30,416 bases of DNA from JBFMGS01 sp040752635 (GTDB lineage Bacteria; Bacillota; SHA-98; UBA4971): NCBI GenBank assembly GCA_040752635.1, contig JBFMGS010000025.1, positions 1 through 30,416 on the forward strand. Direction: 5' to 3'. Under the pieces are notes generated by a model. It did no database searches. It was given only the letters and a program-made list of their open reading frames with translations, and was not told where the DNA came from. Positions 16,965-24,497 of the stretch are shown here, piece after piece. The position numbers were made by a program, and so were the translations under genes. Position 1 is the stretch's first letter, and each line of letters begins with the position of its first letter.

Positions 16965-17870
16965 ATGAAAACGTTCGGCAAGAGGGGATGGGAGGTCGTT
17001 CCTCTAGGGCTCTTGGTCTTCATGCTTGTGTTGACGCTTCCTGCGTGGGCGAGAGGCTCGGCACAGACCGGGCCTTCTGACAGCCCGGGTTACAGCGGCT
17101 CGCCTGGGAATAGCCCACCGCATCCCGGCGACTTGCATGACGATGCCGGCGACAGTAATGATGACGCCGACAGCGATGATGGCAGCCATACTGGCGGCAC
17201 CGACGATGACGACGATTACGTCGGAGGTGGTTCCGGACCGGGCGGCGGTGACAATGATGACCCCGACGAGTTCGTTGACGACGATAACGGAGATGATGAC
17301 GCTGGCTCGAGTCACGGTGATGGTCAGAGCTACCAGGGCGGTGACGATAACGGCGACGAAAGCGAAGACGAGGATGACAAGACAGAAGATGAAGATGCTG
17401 GAAATGGTGGCCAGGGTCAGGACCAGAACGGAGACCAGGACCGAGAGAGAGACCGGGACCGGGAGCATGAACGCGACCGGGAAAGCCTTGAGGATGGCGA
17501 CGATTCGGAGGGCGCGAGGTACGCCCGCTCGCTTGGGCTCTGTGAAGAGTTCGCGGCCTCGATGGTGCTCCTGGCGCGCAGGGCTGGTGTAGATGAGGGC
17601 AGCCTCCAGGCCGCGCTGGACATTATGGCTCAGCTTATGCAGCAGGGCTACTTCCCCGACATTGCCGCAAGGAGCGACGATCTGCATGGTGGTAGCACCG
17701 GTGGCGCGTCGTTTGCTGAGCTTGATGACGATGTCCAGTCTGCCGTAATCTCTGCGCTTGTGGAACTCATGCGCACTCGGGACCGGGAACGGCTACGCGA
17801 AGAGCTCGAGGAATGCGCGAAAGTCGGTATGACAGTTCGTCAAGCAGTGGAGTCTCTCATCCGGCAATAA
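16965..17870 (+). CDS. Exported acidic low-complexity protein, unknown function
   Basis: A 301-aa protein with three parts. Residues 1-29 are a signal peptide (VVPLGLLVFMLVLTLPAWA). Residues about 58-183 are extremely rich in Asp with Glu, Gly, Asn, Ser and, near the end, alternating Arg/Asp/Glu; this part must be disordered and could bind Ca2+ or other cations. Residues 185-301 have normal composition and look helical (GLCEEFAASMVLLARRAGVD, then IMAQLMQQGYF and VISALVELMRTRDRERLR). ATG 16965 is chosen because it begins the signal peptide and has GGGGGA 10 nt upstream. I recognise no family. It follows the Crp-type gene and may be its target. The Asp-rich tract has GATGAC-type codon repeats, so its length may vary between strains. 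Confidence 0.8.
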   Translation: MKTFGKRGWEVVPLGLLVFMLVLTLPAWARGSAQTGPSDSPGYSGSPGNSPPHPGDLHDDAGDSNDDADSDDGSHTGGTDDDDDYVGGGSGPGGGDNDDPDEFVDDDNGDDDAGSSHGDGQSYQGGDDNGDESEDEDDKTEDEDAGNGGQGQDQNGDQDRERDRDREHERDRESLEDGDDSEGARYARSLGLCEEFAASMVLLARRAGVDEGSLQAALDIMAQLMQQGYFPDIAARSDDLHGGSTGGASFAELDDDVQSAVISALVELMRTRDRERLREELEECAKVGMTVRQAVESLIRQ

Positions 17871-18249
17871 GGCGGTAGTTGCAAGCAGACAAGGACTTGA
17901 GGGTGTGTCTGTAATCGTCGGACCTCCGGTGCCCGCAACCCCACGCGGGCACCGGAGGTCGCCCTATCGTATGGAGCCTTCACCTTTGGAACCGGCTTCA
18001 GCGCGAAGTCAGACATCACAGATCTATGCCGTTTTCCACTCTACGACTTACTGTCAGCTTCAAACGCCCGCCCAATCACAGTATCCTTCTCATTCTCCTG
18101 GCTCCTGAGTTGTGCCTTTTCTCTCCTCTTCGTCTGCCCAGCTCCCTTCACAGTGGGGAAAGAGGGAAATGGGGATAAGAGTAGAAGACACACGAAAAGC
18201 CCTGGATGCGTCACGACCCAGGCTGTGCGGGGCAGGGAGGATGCGAGGT
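17871..18249 (+). other. 379-bp gap after the acidic-protein gene
   Basis: The main content is the perfect hairpin listed at 17921-17960. From about 18063 to 18190 the strand is markedly pyrimidine-rich (TCTCCTCTTCGTC-like) and then purine-rich (GGGGAAAGAGGGAAATGGGG), a strand asymmetry that can fold back partly on itself. An open frame upstream of the alkyltransferase (from 18112) runs through this without any family resemblance, so I leave it unassigned. GGGAGG at 18235-18240 is the ribosome binding site of the next gene. Confidence 0.5.
17921..17960 (+). terminator. Perfect 16-bp stem hairpin after the acidic-protein gene
   Basis: The arm at 17921-17936 (GACCTCCGGTGCCCGC) is exactly the reverse complement of 17945-17960, with an 8-nt loop. 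It lies about 50 bp after the stop. No T-run follows, so it may act with Rho or protect the RNA 3' end instead of being a full intrinsic terminator. Confidence 0.55.
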
Positions 18250-18780
18250 ATGTCTGCAGCGGCCACTGCATGTCAAGTATTCTGTTCCACGGCTGACTCC
18301 CCTATAGGCGCCATATGGGTTGCCTCGACTGCTGCTGGCCTCATAAGAGTGGGGCATCCCAGCGAAACCGAGGACGAGCGGTTGTCCTGGGTGTTCCGGG
18401 CGTTCCCGGGTGCGGCCGTTGTCCACGGAGAACGGGAAAATGCGGAGGTCCACAAAGAGCTCGACGAATACTTCGCCGGTGTTCGGAAGGCCTTTGACTC
18501 AAGAATTCGCCTCGTTACGACTGCGTTCGGGCACCGTGTTCTCGAGGAGACCAGTCGCATCCCTTATGGGAAGACAGTGTCCTACGGTCAGATCGCGGCG
18601 GCCATCGGAGCACCCTCGGCTACGAGGGCGGTGGGAAGGGCTCTTGCAGCAAACCCGCTGCCCATCATCATCCCGTGCCATCGCGTTGTCGGCAGAGACG
18701 GGTCTCTCGTAGGGTTCGGTGGGGGGCTTCGTCTCAAGGAATGGCTCCTTTCACACGAACGACGGGTGGCAGGAGTCTGA
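18250..18780 (+). CDS. ogt: Methylated-DNA--protein-cysteine methyltransferase
   Basis: A 176-aa suicide repair protein that takes alkyl groups from O6-alkylguanine onto its own cysteine. The active site IIIPCHRVVG has the acceptor Cys at residue 143. Upstream is the DNA-binding helix-turn-helix with IPYGKTVSYGQIAAAIG and the arginine finger region SATRAVGRALAANPLP. After it comes the GxxGGGLRLKEWLL end. ATG 18250 gives the family's usual length and has GGGAGG 9 nt upstream; ATG 18241 abuts that site. The N-terminal ~80 residues match the Ogt ribonuclease-like domain by position only. It seems to be a single-gene unit. Confidence 0.95.
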   Translation: MSAAATACQVFCSTADSPIGAIWVASTAAGLIRVGHPSETEDERLSWVFRAFPGAAVVHGERENAEVHKELDEYFAGVRKAFDSRIRLVTTAFGHRVLEETSRIPYGKTVSYGQIAAAIGAPSATRAVGRALAANPLPIIIPCHRVVGRDGSLVGFGGGLRLKEWLLSHERRVAGV

Positions 18781-18863
18781 GCGTTGCGTGGGGCGACAAC
18801 CTACCACCTGTCTCTCGTTATTGAATTCAACCAGGGAACTTGGGCCACCTCGCTCGTCTGCGC

Positions 18864-19035
18864 TTAGAGTCTGGAGACTCTAAAGCTTGGTAGACAGACA
18901 AAGCTCCAAGCCTTAGCACGAGCAAGTGCCAGAGTAGCACGAGCAGACGCCTGCGTGCGTGTACAATAGCGAAGCTCAGCAACAGCGCGGTAGCGCGATC
19001 AAATCGCGCTCTAAGGCAATTTCTGACCGTACACG
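18864..19035 (+). other. Densely structured non-coding stretch upstream of ctsR
   Basis: Several perfect stems lie close together. TTAGAGTC (18864-18871) pairs with GACTCTAA (18876-18883) over a TGGA loop. AAGCTTGG (18883-18890) pairs with CCAAGCCTT (18906-18914) with one bulge. CGTGTAC (18958-18964) pairs with GTACACG (19029-19035) and encloses AGCGCGAT (18992-18999)/ATCGCGCT (19003-19010) over a CAA loop. An 11-bp direct repeat TAGCACGAGCA occurs at 18914-18924 and 18935-18945. No ORF or tRNA is seen. A small RNA, a mobile-repeat relic or an RNA leader are all possible. Confidence 0.45.
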
Positions 19036-19084
19036 GCCCTCCATGGTCGATTGTTGAGCGTGCATATTCCGAAAGCGTTGGTAT

Positions 19085-19095
19085 TATAATATAAT
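19085..19095 (+). promoter_or_regulatory. Promoter -10 region of the ctsR operon
   Basis: TATAATATAAT contains two overlapping perfect -10 hexamers (19085-19090 and 19090-19095) in an otherwise GC-rich region. The -35 is weak: TGCATA at 19061-19066 stands 18 nt before the first and TTCCGA at 19067-19072 stands 17 nt before the second. The CtsR box begins 6 bp downstream, where a bound repressor would block initiation. Confidence 0.6.
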
Positions 19096-19100
19096 CGAAA

Positions 19101-19117
19101 GGTCAGGAAAGGTCAAA
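19101..19117 (+). promoter_or_regulatory. CtsR operator
   Basis: GGTCAGGAAAGGTCAAA fits the CtsR heptad repeat GGTCAAA-NAN-RGTCAAA with exact 17-bp spacing. The second heptad is perfect and the first differs at its last two bases. It overlaps the likely transcription start of the operon, as expected for autoregulation by CtsR. Confidence 0.8.
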
Positions 19118-19175
19118 GCCAGTACGGGCAACATCAGGTATGGACTCAACAGCGTGATATCGGGAAGGGACGCAA

Positions 19176-19637
19176 GTGGGCAACCTTGCAGATTACATTG
19201 AAAGCTACCTGAAACGTCTCCTGGAGAGCGCTGCAGAGGGCGTGATCGAGATACAGCGACGCGAGCTCGCCGAGAGGTTCAGGTGCGTCCCGTCGCAGAT
19301 TAACTACGTGCTTGCTACGAGGTTCACTCACGACAGGGGCTACATCGTAGAGACCAGGAGGGGTGGCGGCGGGTACATCAGGATACTCAGGCTGTCTTTC
19401 GGGTCTGACCAGGATCTCGCGTCGCTCATACAAACCGAGATCGGGGACGACATCAGCGCCAGGCGGGCGGATGCCTTGCTTATCAGACTCGAAGACGAAG
19501 GTTTACTCAATGAAAACGATAGGGCGTTCGTCAAGGCGGTACTGGCGCGAGAGACTCTGCGGGTGCACCCGAGCTACCGGGGAGTCGTGCGGGCCAGCCT
19601 GCTGAAGGCGATGGTAATGGCTCTTCTGAGGCAGTAG
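19176..19637 (+). CDS. ctsR: Heat-shock transcription repressor CtsR
   Basis: A 153-aa dimeric repressor of protein-quality-control genes, inactivated by heat and removed by McsB/ClpC. It has the N-terminal winged helix with RFRCVPSQINYVLATRF and the glycine-rich wing RRGGGGYIRI that senses temperature and enters the DNA minor groove. The C-terminal part is the four-helix domain. The GTG start at 19176 follows GGGAAGGGA and aligns with the B. subtilis N-terminus. It is the first gene of the operon and has its own operator at 19101-19117. A 237-bp gap to mcsA is longer than usual and contains no gene I can recognise. Confidence 0.97.
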   Translation: MGNLADYIESYLKRLLESAAEGVIEIQRRELAERFRCVPSQINYVLATRFTHDRGYIVETRRGGGGYIRILRLSFGSDQDLASLIQTEIGDDISARRADALLIRLEDEGLLNENDRAFVKAVLARETLRVHPSYRGVVRASLLKAMVMALLRQ

Positions 19638-19874
19638 CCAACGGCAAGACAGGTTTCGCCGAAGCGTCTTGGGAAACAGGCTTGTAGCCGATCCGGAATC
19701 TCTCAGTGCAAGGGAGTTGGAATCCCGCGGTGTAAGGCAGGCGGTGTTTCGAGACCGCGTTGCCCGCCGGACGCGCGACCAGGAGCCGAGGTTGAACTCG
19801 CTCGTATACTGAAAACCGACATAGATTTGTGGTGCTGAGCCTGACGGCGGCCGACTTATCCGGAGGTGATAGTG

Positions 19875-20399
19875 ATGCTTTGTGATGAGTGCGGAAAGAG
19901 ACCGGCGAACGTCCATCTGACCAAGATAGTCAACGGGGTGAAGAGCGAGTCCCACCTTTGCGACCAGTGCGCTCGAGACAAAGGCGAGCTCGACTTGTTC
20001 TGGGAACCCAAGTTCTCGTTCCCGAATCTTCTTGCAGGGCTCTTGGGGCACGAGCCAGGTTTTCAGGCGCCGCTCGCTATCCCAGGTGGCACTCAGGATC
20101 GCTGCAAGAACTGCGGCCTTGATTTCCCCGATTTCACGAAGACCGGGTTCCTGGGGTGTCCAGATTGCTACGAAGAGTTCCGACCCCGTCTTGAGCCGCT
20201 CCTCAAGAGGATTCATGGCAGTACGCGCCATACGGGGAAGGTACCAAGGAGGACCGGAGGGGCTGCAGGAGTGAGGCGGGAGATCGAAAGCCTCCGTGCC
20301 GAACTTGCGAGGCTGGTTGCCAGGGAGCAATACGAAGAAGCCGCCAAAGTACGTGACAGGATACGCGCCCTCGAGAAGGGCCTTGCTGATCAAGCATAG
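19875..20399 (+). CDS. mcsA: McsA, activator of the McsB arginine kinase
   Basis: A 174-aa zinc protein that activates McsB. Two CxxC pairs lie at the N-terminus (CDEC at 3-6 and CDQC at 29-32) and a second zinc site (CKNC and CPDC) lies in the middle. The C-terminal ~35 residues are a UVR domain (LRAELARLVAREQYEEAAKV...). ATG 19875 is chosen because GGAGG (19862-19866) sits 8 nt before it; the GTG codons at 19866 and 19872 are too close. The gene precedes mcsB by 11 bp. The linker between the zinc sites and the UVR domain is Arg/Gly/Thr-rich. Confidence 0.95.
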   Translation: MLCDECGKRPANVHLTKIVNGVKSESHLCDQCARDKGELDLFWEPKFSFPNLLAGLLGHEPGFQAPLAIPGGTQDRCKNCGLDFPDFTKTGFLGCPDCYEEFRPRLEPLLKRIHGSTRHTGKVPRRTGGAAGVRREIESLRAELARLVAREQYEEAAKVRDRIRALEKGLADQA

Positions 20400-20410
20400 G
20401 GGGTGGTCGG

Positions 20411-21478
20411 ATGTCTCTTGGGGACATAATAGATAGGACGTCCAGCACGTGGATGAAGGCTGACGCTCCTTCTGCGGATGTCGTGCTGAGTTCACGCGTG
20501 AGGCTTGCCCGTAACCTTGAAGGCATTCCTTTTCCGCACCAGGCATCGGACGCGGATCTAGCTCGAGTCGCGGACCAGGTTCAAAGGGTAATCCGGGCGG
20601 TTCGGGGGCTTTCAGACCTCGTCGTGATTCGTCTGTCTGAGGCCCAGGCACTAGACAGGCAGATCCTTGTAGAGAAACACCTCATAAGCCCACAGCACGC
20701 GCAAGGAGCGAAACACCGCCTTGTCGCGATTCGTGCCGATGAAACCATCAGTGTGATGGTGAACGAAGAAGACCATATCCGCATCCAGGCACTTCTACCT
20801 GGCCTGCAGCTTGAGGACGCGCTCAAGCTGGCAAGCGAGGTGGACGATATGTTTGAGAGCAAGCTGGATTATGCCTTCGATGAGAAACTCGGGTATATCG
20901 CAGCGTGTCCGACCAACACCGGCACGGGGCTACGCGCCTCAGTAATGGTCCATCTGCCTGCGCTGGCAACCACGGGCCAGGTCGGGCGGGTGCTTACCGC
21001 CGTGTCGAACGTGGGGATCGCGGTCCGCGGTCTGTACGGCGAGGGCACGGAGGCGACCGGCAACTTGTTCCAGCTATCCAACCAGGTGGCTCTCGGACGA
21101 TCCGAAGGCGAACTCGTGGAGAACCTCGCAGGGGTCACAAGGCAGGTTATAGACCAGGAGCGCAACGTGAGAGACAGGCTTGTGCGCGAAAGGAGAGACC
21201 AACTCGAGGACAAAGTGAACAGGGCCTACGGGCTGCTGTCTCACGCACGACTCATAACATCGGAAGAGGCGCTCGGGTTGTTGTCCGACGTGAGGCTCGG
21301 CGTCGAGTCCGGGCTGCTCTCCGGTGTAGATGCCATGGCGCTCAACGAGCTTATGGTGATCACTCAGCCCGCTTACCTGCAAAGGATCATGGGGAAAGAG
21401 CTCGGACCCCAGGAAAGAGACGTCAGGCGGGCCGCGCTCATACGGGAGAGAATCAGGGCGAGAAAGGAAGGGAAGTAG
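20411..21478 (+). CDS. mcsB: Protein-arginine kinase McsB
   Basis: A 355-aa guanido phosphotransferase that phosphorylates arginines, tagging CtsR and misfolded proteins for ClpCP. It has the ATP:guanido kinase pattern: VVLSSRVRLARNLEGIPFP near residue 25, NEEDHIRIQ in the middle, and the loop ACPTNTGTGLRASVMVHLPA that supplies the family's conserved cysteine. The N-terminal lobe of animal arginine kinases is absent, as usual for McsB. Start ATG 20411 follows GGGGGTGG. It lies between mcsA and clpC with gaps of 11 bp and 2 bp, so it is part of one operon. Confidence 0.97.
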   Translation: MSLGDIIDRTSSTWMKADAPSADVVLSSRVRLARNLEGIPFPHQASDADLARVADQVQRVIRAVRGLSDLVVIRLSEAQALDRQILVEKHLISPQHAQGAKHRLVAIRADETISVMVNEEDHIRIQALLPGLQLEDALKLASEVDDMFESKLDYAFDEKLGYIAACPTNTGTGLRASVMVHLPALATTGQVGRVLTAVSNVGIAVRGLYGEGTEATGNLFQLSNQVALGRSEGELVENLAGVTRQVIDQERNVRDRLVRERRDQLEDKVNRAYGLLSHARLITSEEALGLLSDVRLGVESGLLSGVDAMALNELMVITQPAYLQRIMGKELGPQERDVRRAALIRERIRARKEGK

Positions 21479-21480
21479 CT

Positions 21481-23925
21481 ATGATGATGTTTGGTGGACT
21501 TACCGAGAGAGCACAGCGGGTTCTGCAGCTCTCTCAAGAGGAAGCGAGAAGGCTCGGCCACGACGTGGTCGGCACCGAGCATCTCCTGCTCGGCCTCGTT
21601 GGAGAAGGACAGGGCATTGCGGCCCGGGCGCTCCAGAACCTGGGCATAAACCTCGATAACGTCCGGGAGGCTGTAGAAGGCATGGTGGGGAAGGGCGACC
21701 CGGAGAGGGTGCGCATGCTCACCTTGACCCCGAGGGCCAAGAAGGTGCTGGAACTGGCCATGGCTGAAGCTAGGCAACTCGGCCAGGGGTATATTGGCAC
21801 AGAACACATCCTGCTCGGGCTCATCCGTGAGGGCGAAGGCATCGCTGCCCAGGTGCTCGGCAGCCTTGGCGCGGATCTCGAGAAGGTGCGCAAGGAGGTC
21901 ATCAGCCTCTTGGGCGAGGCGCCGGGGCCTGCCGGGAAAGGGAGGAGGGCCGGCCACAAGACGCCAACGCTTGACCAGTTCGGGCGCGACCTCACGGCGC
22001 TGGCCGAGGAAGGGAAACTCGATCCGGTTATCGGTCGTACCAAGGAAATCGAGAGGGTCATCCAGGTCCTGAGCCGCAGGACGAAGAATAACCCGGTGCT
22101 TATAGGCGATCCGGGCGTCGGCAAGACCGCAATCGTTGAGGGGCTTGCGCAGAACGTAGCCAAGGGCGACGTGCCGGAGGTGCTGCTCAACAAGCGCGTC
22201 ATCACCCTGGACATGGGGTCCATAGTAGCTGGAACCAAGTTCCGCGGCGAGTTCGAGGAGCGCTTGAAGCGCATCGTTGACGAAATTAGAACCAGCGGCG
22301 ATGTAATACTCTTCATAGATGAAATGCACACCATAGTGGGCGCGGGCGCCGCCGAGGGTGCGATCGACGCGGCCAACATCCTCAAGCCCGCGCTCGCTAG
22401 AGGAGAACTCCAGTGCATCGGCGCGACGACGATTGACGAATACAGAAAGTACGTAGAGAAGGACGCCGCCCTCGAGCGCAGGTTCCAGCCGATCATGGTC
22501 GGCGAGCCCACCGTGGATGAGACAATAGCCATACTCGAGGGCTTGCGCGACAGGTACGAGGCTCACCACCGCGTGCAGATCACCGACGAGGCGCTGAAAG
22601 CCGCTGCGCGGCTTGCGGACCGGTACATCACTGACAGGTTCCTGCCGGACAAGGCCATAGACCTCGTGGACGAGGCATCATCGAAGGTGCGGCTGCAAAC
22701 GACCATCGCGCCGCCAGATCTTAAGAAGCTTGAAGAGGAATTCAACAGGATAAGGACGGAAAAGGAGGCTGCCATCAAGAACGAGGAGTTCGAGAAGGCG
22801 GCCGGCCTCAGGGACAAAGAGCAGAAGCTCAAGGAGGAGATGGATGCCAGGAAGAATGAGTGGCAGAGCAAGCGCGGCATGGCGGAGGCGACGGTCACGC
22901 CCGAGCACATAGCCCAGGTTGTATCCTCGTGGACCGGGATTCCAGTGGCGCAGCTTGCCGAGGAAGAAACCCAGCGCCTTCTCAAGCTGGAAGAGATCCT
23001 GCACCAGCGGGTCATAGGCCAGGACGAACCCATTCAGGCGCTTTCCAGGGCTATCAGGAGAGCGCGGGCGGGGCTCAAAGACCCCAGGCGTCCGATTGGC
23101 TCTTTCATCTTCCTCGGACCCACCGGAGTGGGCAAGACCGAGCTTGCGAGGGCACTTGCGGAGGCCCTTTTCGGCGACGAGGACGCCATGATAGCCTTCG
23201 ACATGTCTGAGTACATGGAGAGGCACACTGTGTCAAGACTCATAGGTGCGCCTCCCGGCTACGTCGGCTACGAGGAAGCGGGCCAGTTGACCGAGAAAGT
23301 GAGGCGGCGGCCTTATTCAGTGGTTCTGTTTGATGAAATCGAGAAGGCTCACCCGGATGTCTTCAACGTTCTGCTCCAGGTGCTCGAGGACGGCCGGTTG
23401 ACCGACGGCAAGGGTCGCACAGTGGACTTTCGCAACACCGTCATTATAATGACTTCGAACGTCGGCGCGAACCTCATCGACCGTGGGACGAAGCTCGGCT
23501 TCGTAGCCAGGGAAGATGAAGAGTACGGCTACGAACAGATGAAGGAGACCATCATGACGGAATTGCGCCGCACCTTCAGGCCGGAATTCCTCAACAGGAT
23601 AGACGAAGTTATAGTCTTCCACGCCCTGACGCCGGAGCAGATCAGGCGGATCGTCGATCTACAACTCAAGGATGTTGAACTGCGGCTGAAGGACCACGAC
23701 ATCCACCTTGAGGTGGCGGAGGAGGCCAGGGATCTCCTGGCGAAGGAGGGCTTCAGCAGGGAGTTCGGGGCACGCCCGCTCAGGAGGACGATAGAGCGAC
23801 TCATCGAAAACCGCCTCTCGGAGGAACTGCTCGAGGGCCGCATCAAGGACGGCGATACCATCAGGGTGACCGTCAAAGACGGCCAGATGGCGTTCGAAAG
23901 GAAAGAGAAGGTGGCCGCCAAGTAG
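21481..23925 (+). CDS. clpC: ATP-dependent Clp protease ATPase subunit ClpC
   Basis: An 814-aa Hsp100 unfoldase that feeds proteins to ClpP. Two Clp-N repeats fill residues 1-145 (LTERAQRVLQLSQEEARRLG, then LTPRAKKVLELAMAEARQLG). The first AAA+ domain has Walker A GDPGVGKTAIVEGLAQ near 210; a UVR-type coiled-coil middle domain follows (FEKAAGLRDKEQKLKEEM). The second AAA+ domain has GPTGVGKTELARALAEALFG near 546. A ClpP-docking LGF tripeptide appears near 671 (TKLGFVARE). Three ATG codons in a row begin at 21481; the B. subtilis N-terminus aligns best with the second. The usual downstream neighbour radA is absent; a long gap follows. Confidence 0.98.
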   Translation: MMMFGGLTERAQRVLQLSQEEARRLGHDVVGTEHLLLGLVGEGQGIAARALQNLGINLDNVREAVEGMVGKGDPERVRMLTLTPRAKKVLELAMAEARQLGQGYIGTEHILLGLIREGEGIAAQVLGSLGADLEKVRKEVISLLGEAPGPAGKGRRAGHKTPTLDQFGRDLTALAEEGKLDPVIGRTKEIERVIQVLSRRTKNNPVLIGDPGVGKTAIVEGLAQNVAKGDVPEVLLNKRVITLDMGSIVAGTKFRGEFEERLKRIVDEIRTSGDVILFIDEMHTIVGAGAAEGAIDAANILKPALARGELQCIGATTIDEYRKYVEKDAALERRFQPIMVGEPTVDETIAILEGLRDRYEAHHRVQITDEALKAAARLADRYITDRFLPDKAIDLVDEASSKVRLQTTIAPPDLKKLEEEFNRIRTEKEAAIKNEEFEKAAGLRDKEQKLKEEMDARKNEWQSKRGMAEATVTPEHIAQVVSSWTGIPVAQLAEEETQRLLKLEEILHQRVIGQDEPIQALSRAIRRARAGLKDPRRPIGSFIFLGPTGVGKTELARALAEALFGDEDAMIAFDMSEYMERHTVSRLIGAPPGYVGYEEAGQLTEKVRRRPYSVVLFDEIEKAHPDVFNVLLQVLEDGRLTDGKGRTVDFRNTVIIMTSNVGANLIDRGTKLGFVAREDEEYGYEQMKETIMTELRRTFRPEFLNRIDEVIVFHALTPEQIRRIVDLQLKDVELRLKDHDIHLEVAEEARDLLAKEGFSREFGARPLRRTIERLIENRLSEELLEGRIKDGDTIRVTVKDGQMAFERKEKVAAK

Positions 23926-24198
23926 GGGAGGATTCCTCCTGAAAAGAGCCGTACAGCTTTGCTTTGTCAGATACGGAACGGCATCCGGCAAAGCGGCCCA
24001 GGTTGCGCCGTTTGGCCGGCAAATCACTGGCACAAATGGCCTTCGAACCCGTGATTTCGGCAAAGTCGCCCGTGCCGGGCATTCCCCGGCACCATCGAAG
24101 CGTAAAATGAATTATGCATGCTCGGGGTAAAATGCACGCGTGACAGGCCACTAATAGTGCAGACAGAGGGTTTGCGCTCTGTCTCCTGAGAGGAGGAG

Positions 24199-24232
24199 AG
24201 GTCAGGGAGCCGGATTTGCGGCTCCCTGACCT
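24199..24232 (+). terminator. 14-bp perfect hairpin, likely end of the ctsR-clpC operon
   Basis: AGGTCAGGGAGCCG (24199-24212) is exactly complementary to CGGCTCCCTGACCT (24219-24232) over a GATTTG loop. A pyrimidine-rich tail (CTGTTCGGACCTCTTTCCC) follows, without a clean T-run. It lies about 270 bp after clpC and seems to separate it from the sugar locus. Confidence 0.6.
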
Positions 24233-24460
24233 GCTGTTCGGACCTCTTTCCCTTTCCACTTCTGTAAGGAAGCTGCCGGCGCTCCTTCCGAGACATATAT
24301 CAACCCTGGTGGGAGGTGTTTTTGCGTACAGAGGTAAGAGGTAAGGGGGTCATTGATATCAGAGAAAGGGAGCTTGACCTCTGGCGATTCACACGCACGC
24401 CGCTCAACAAAAAACTTCCGAGAGCGGCAGGATTTTCGCGAGAGACGCCGAATAAACGTA

Positions 24461-24482
24461 TTAATAGCATTAATAGCATTAA
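24461..24482 (+). promoter_or_regulatory. Two overlapping palindromic operators, probably for the GntR regulator
   Basis: TTAATAGCATTAA occurs at 24461-24473 and again at 24470-24482, sharing four bases, with centres 9 bp apart. Each copy is a 5-bp inverted repeat around AGC. The run is AT-rich in a GC-rich region, includes -10-like TATTAA, and stands 16 bp before the GntR start. Autoregulation is the simple reading; it is inferred. Confidence 0.55.
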
Positions 24483-24497
24483 GGTGAGGAATGCGCA

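Larger units (their letters stand above)
23926..24497 (+). other. 572-bp gap between clpC and the GntR gene
   Basis: No gene is recognised. The first 130 bp contain GC-rich short repeats (GGCAAAG twice) and a hairpin GTGCCGGG (24072-24079)/CCCGGCAC (24085-24092). A second hairpin is AGACAGAG (24161-24168)/CTCTGTCT (24177-24184). The large terminator at 24199-24232 is listed separately. From 24313 to 24460 the sequence is AT-richer and leads to the repeat operator. A 63-codon frame from 24316 has no family resemblance and overlaps the operator. Confidence 0.5.

Noticed and set aside
16965..17500. CRISPR or tandem-repeat array in the GATGAC-rich stretch
   Set aside because: There is no fixed repeat-spacer period; it is codon-level repetition in an Asp-rich coding sequence.
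17137..17592. 151-codon ORF rich in Met/Thr/Arg inside the acidic-protein gene
   Set aside because: It is the +1 shadow of the GATGAC-type repeats; the Asp-rich frame has the signal peptide and ribosome binding site.
19503..20651. 382-codon ORF on the - strand
   Set aside because: It is antisense to the end of ctsR, mcsA and the start of mcsB, with no recognisable domain.
20905..21480. In-frame 5' extension of clpC through mcsB
   Set aside because: It is the shadow of mcsB; the conserved ClpC N-terminus starts at the ATG run 21481-21489.
21373..22569. 398-codon ORF on the - strand
   Set aside because: It is antisense to clpC and has no family features.
24030..24110. TTCGAA within a GC-rich stem region on the - strand, considered as a tRNA T-arm
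   Set aside because: The flanking five bases are not complementary and no acceptor or anticodon stem can be formed.
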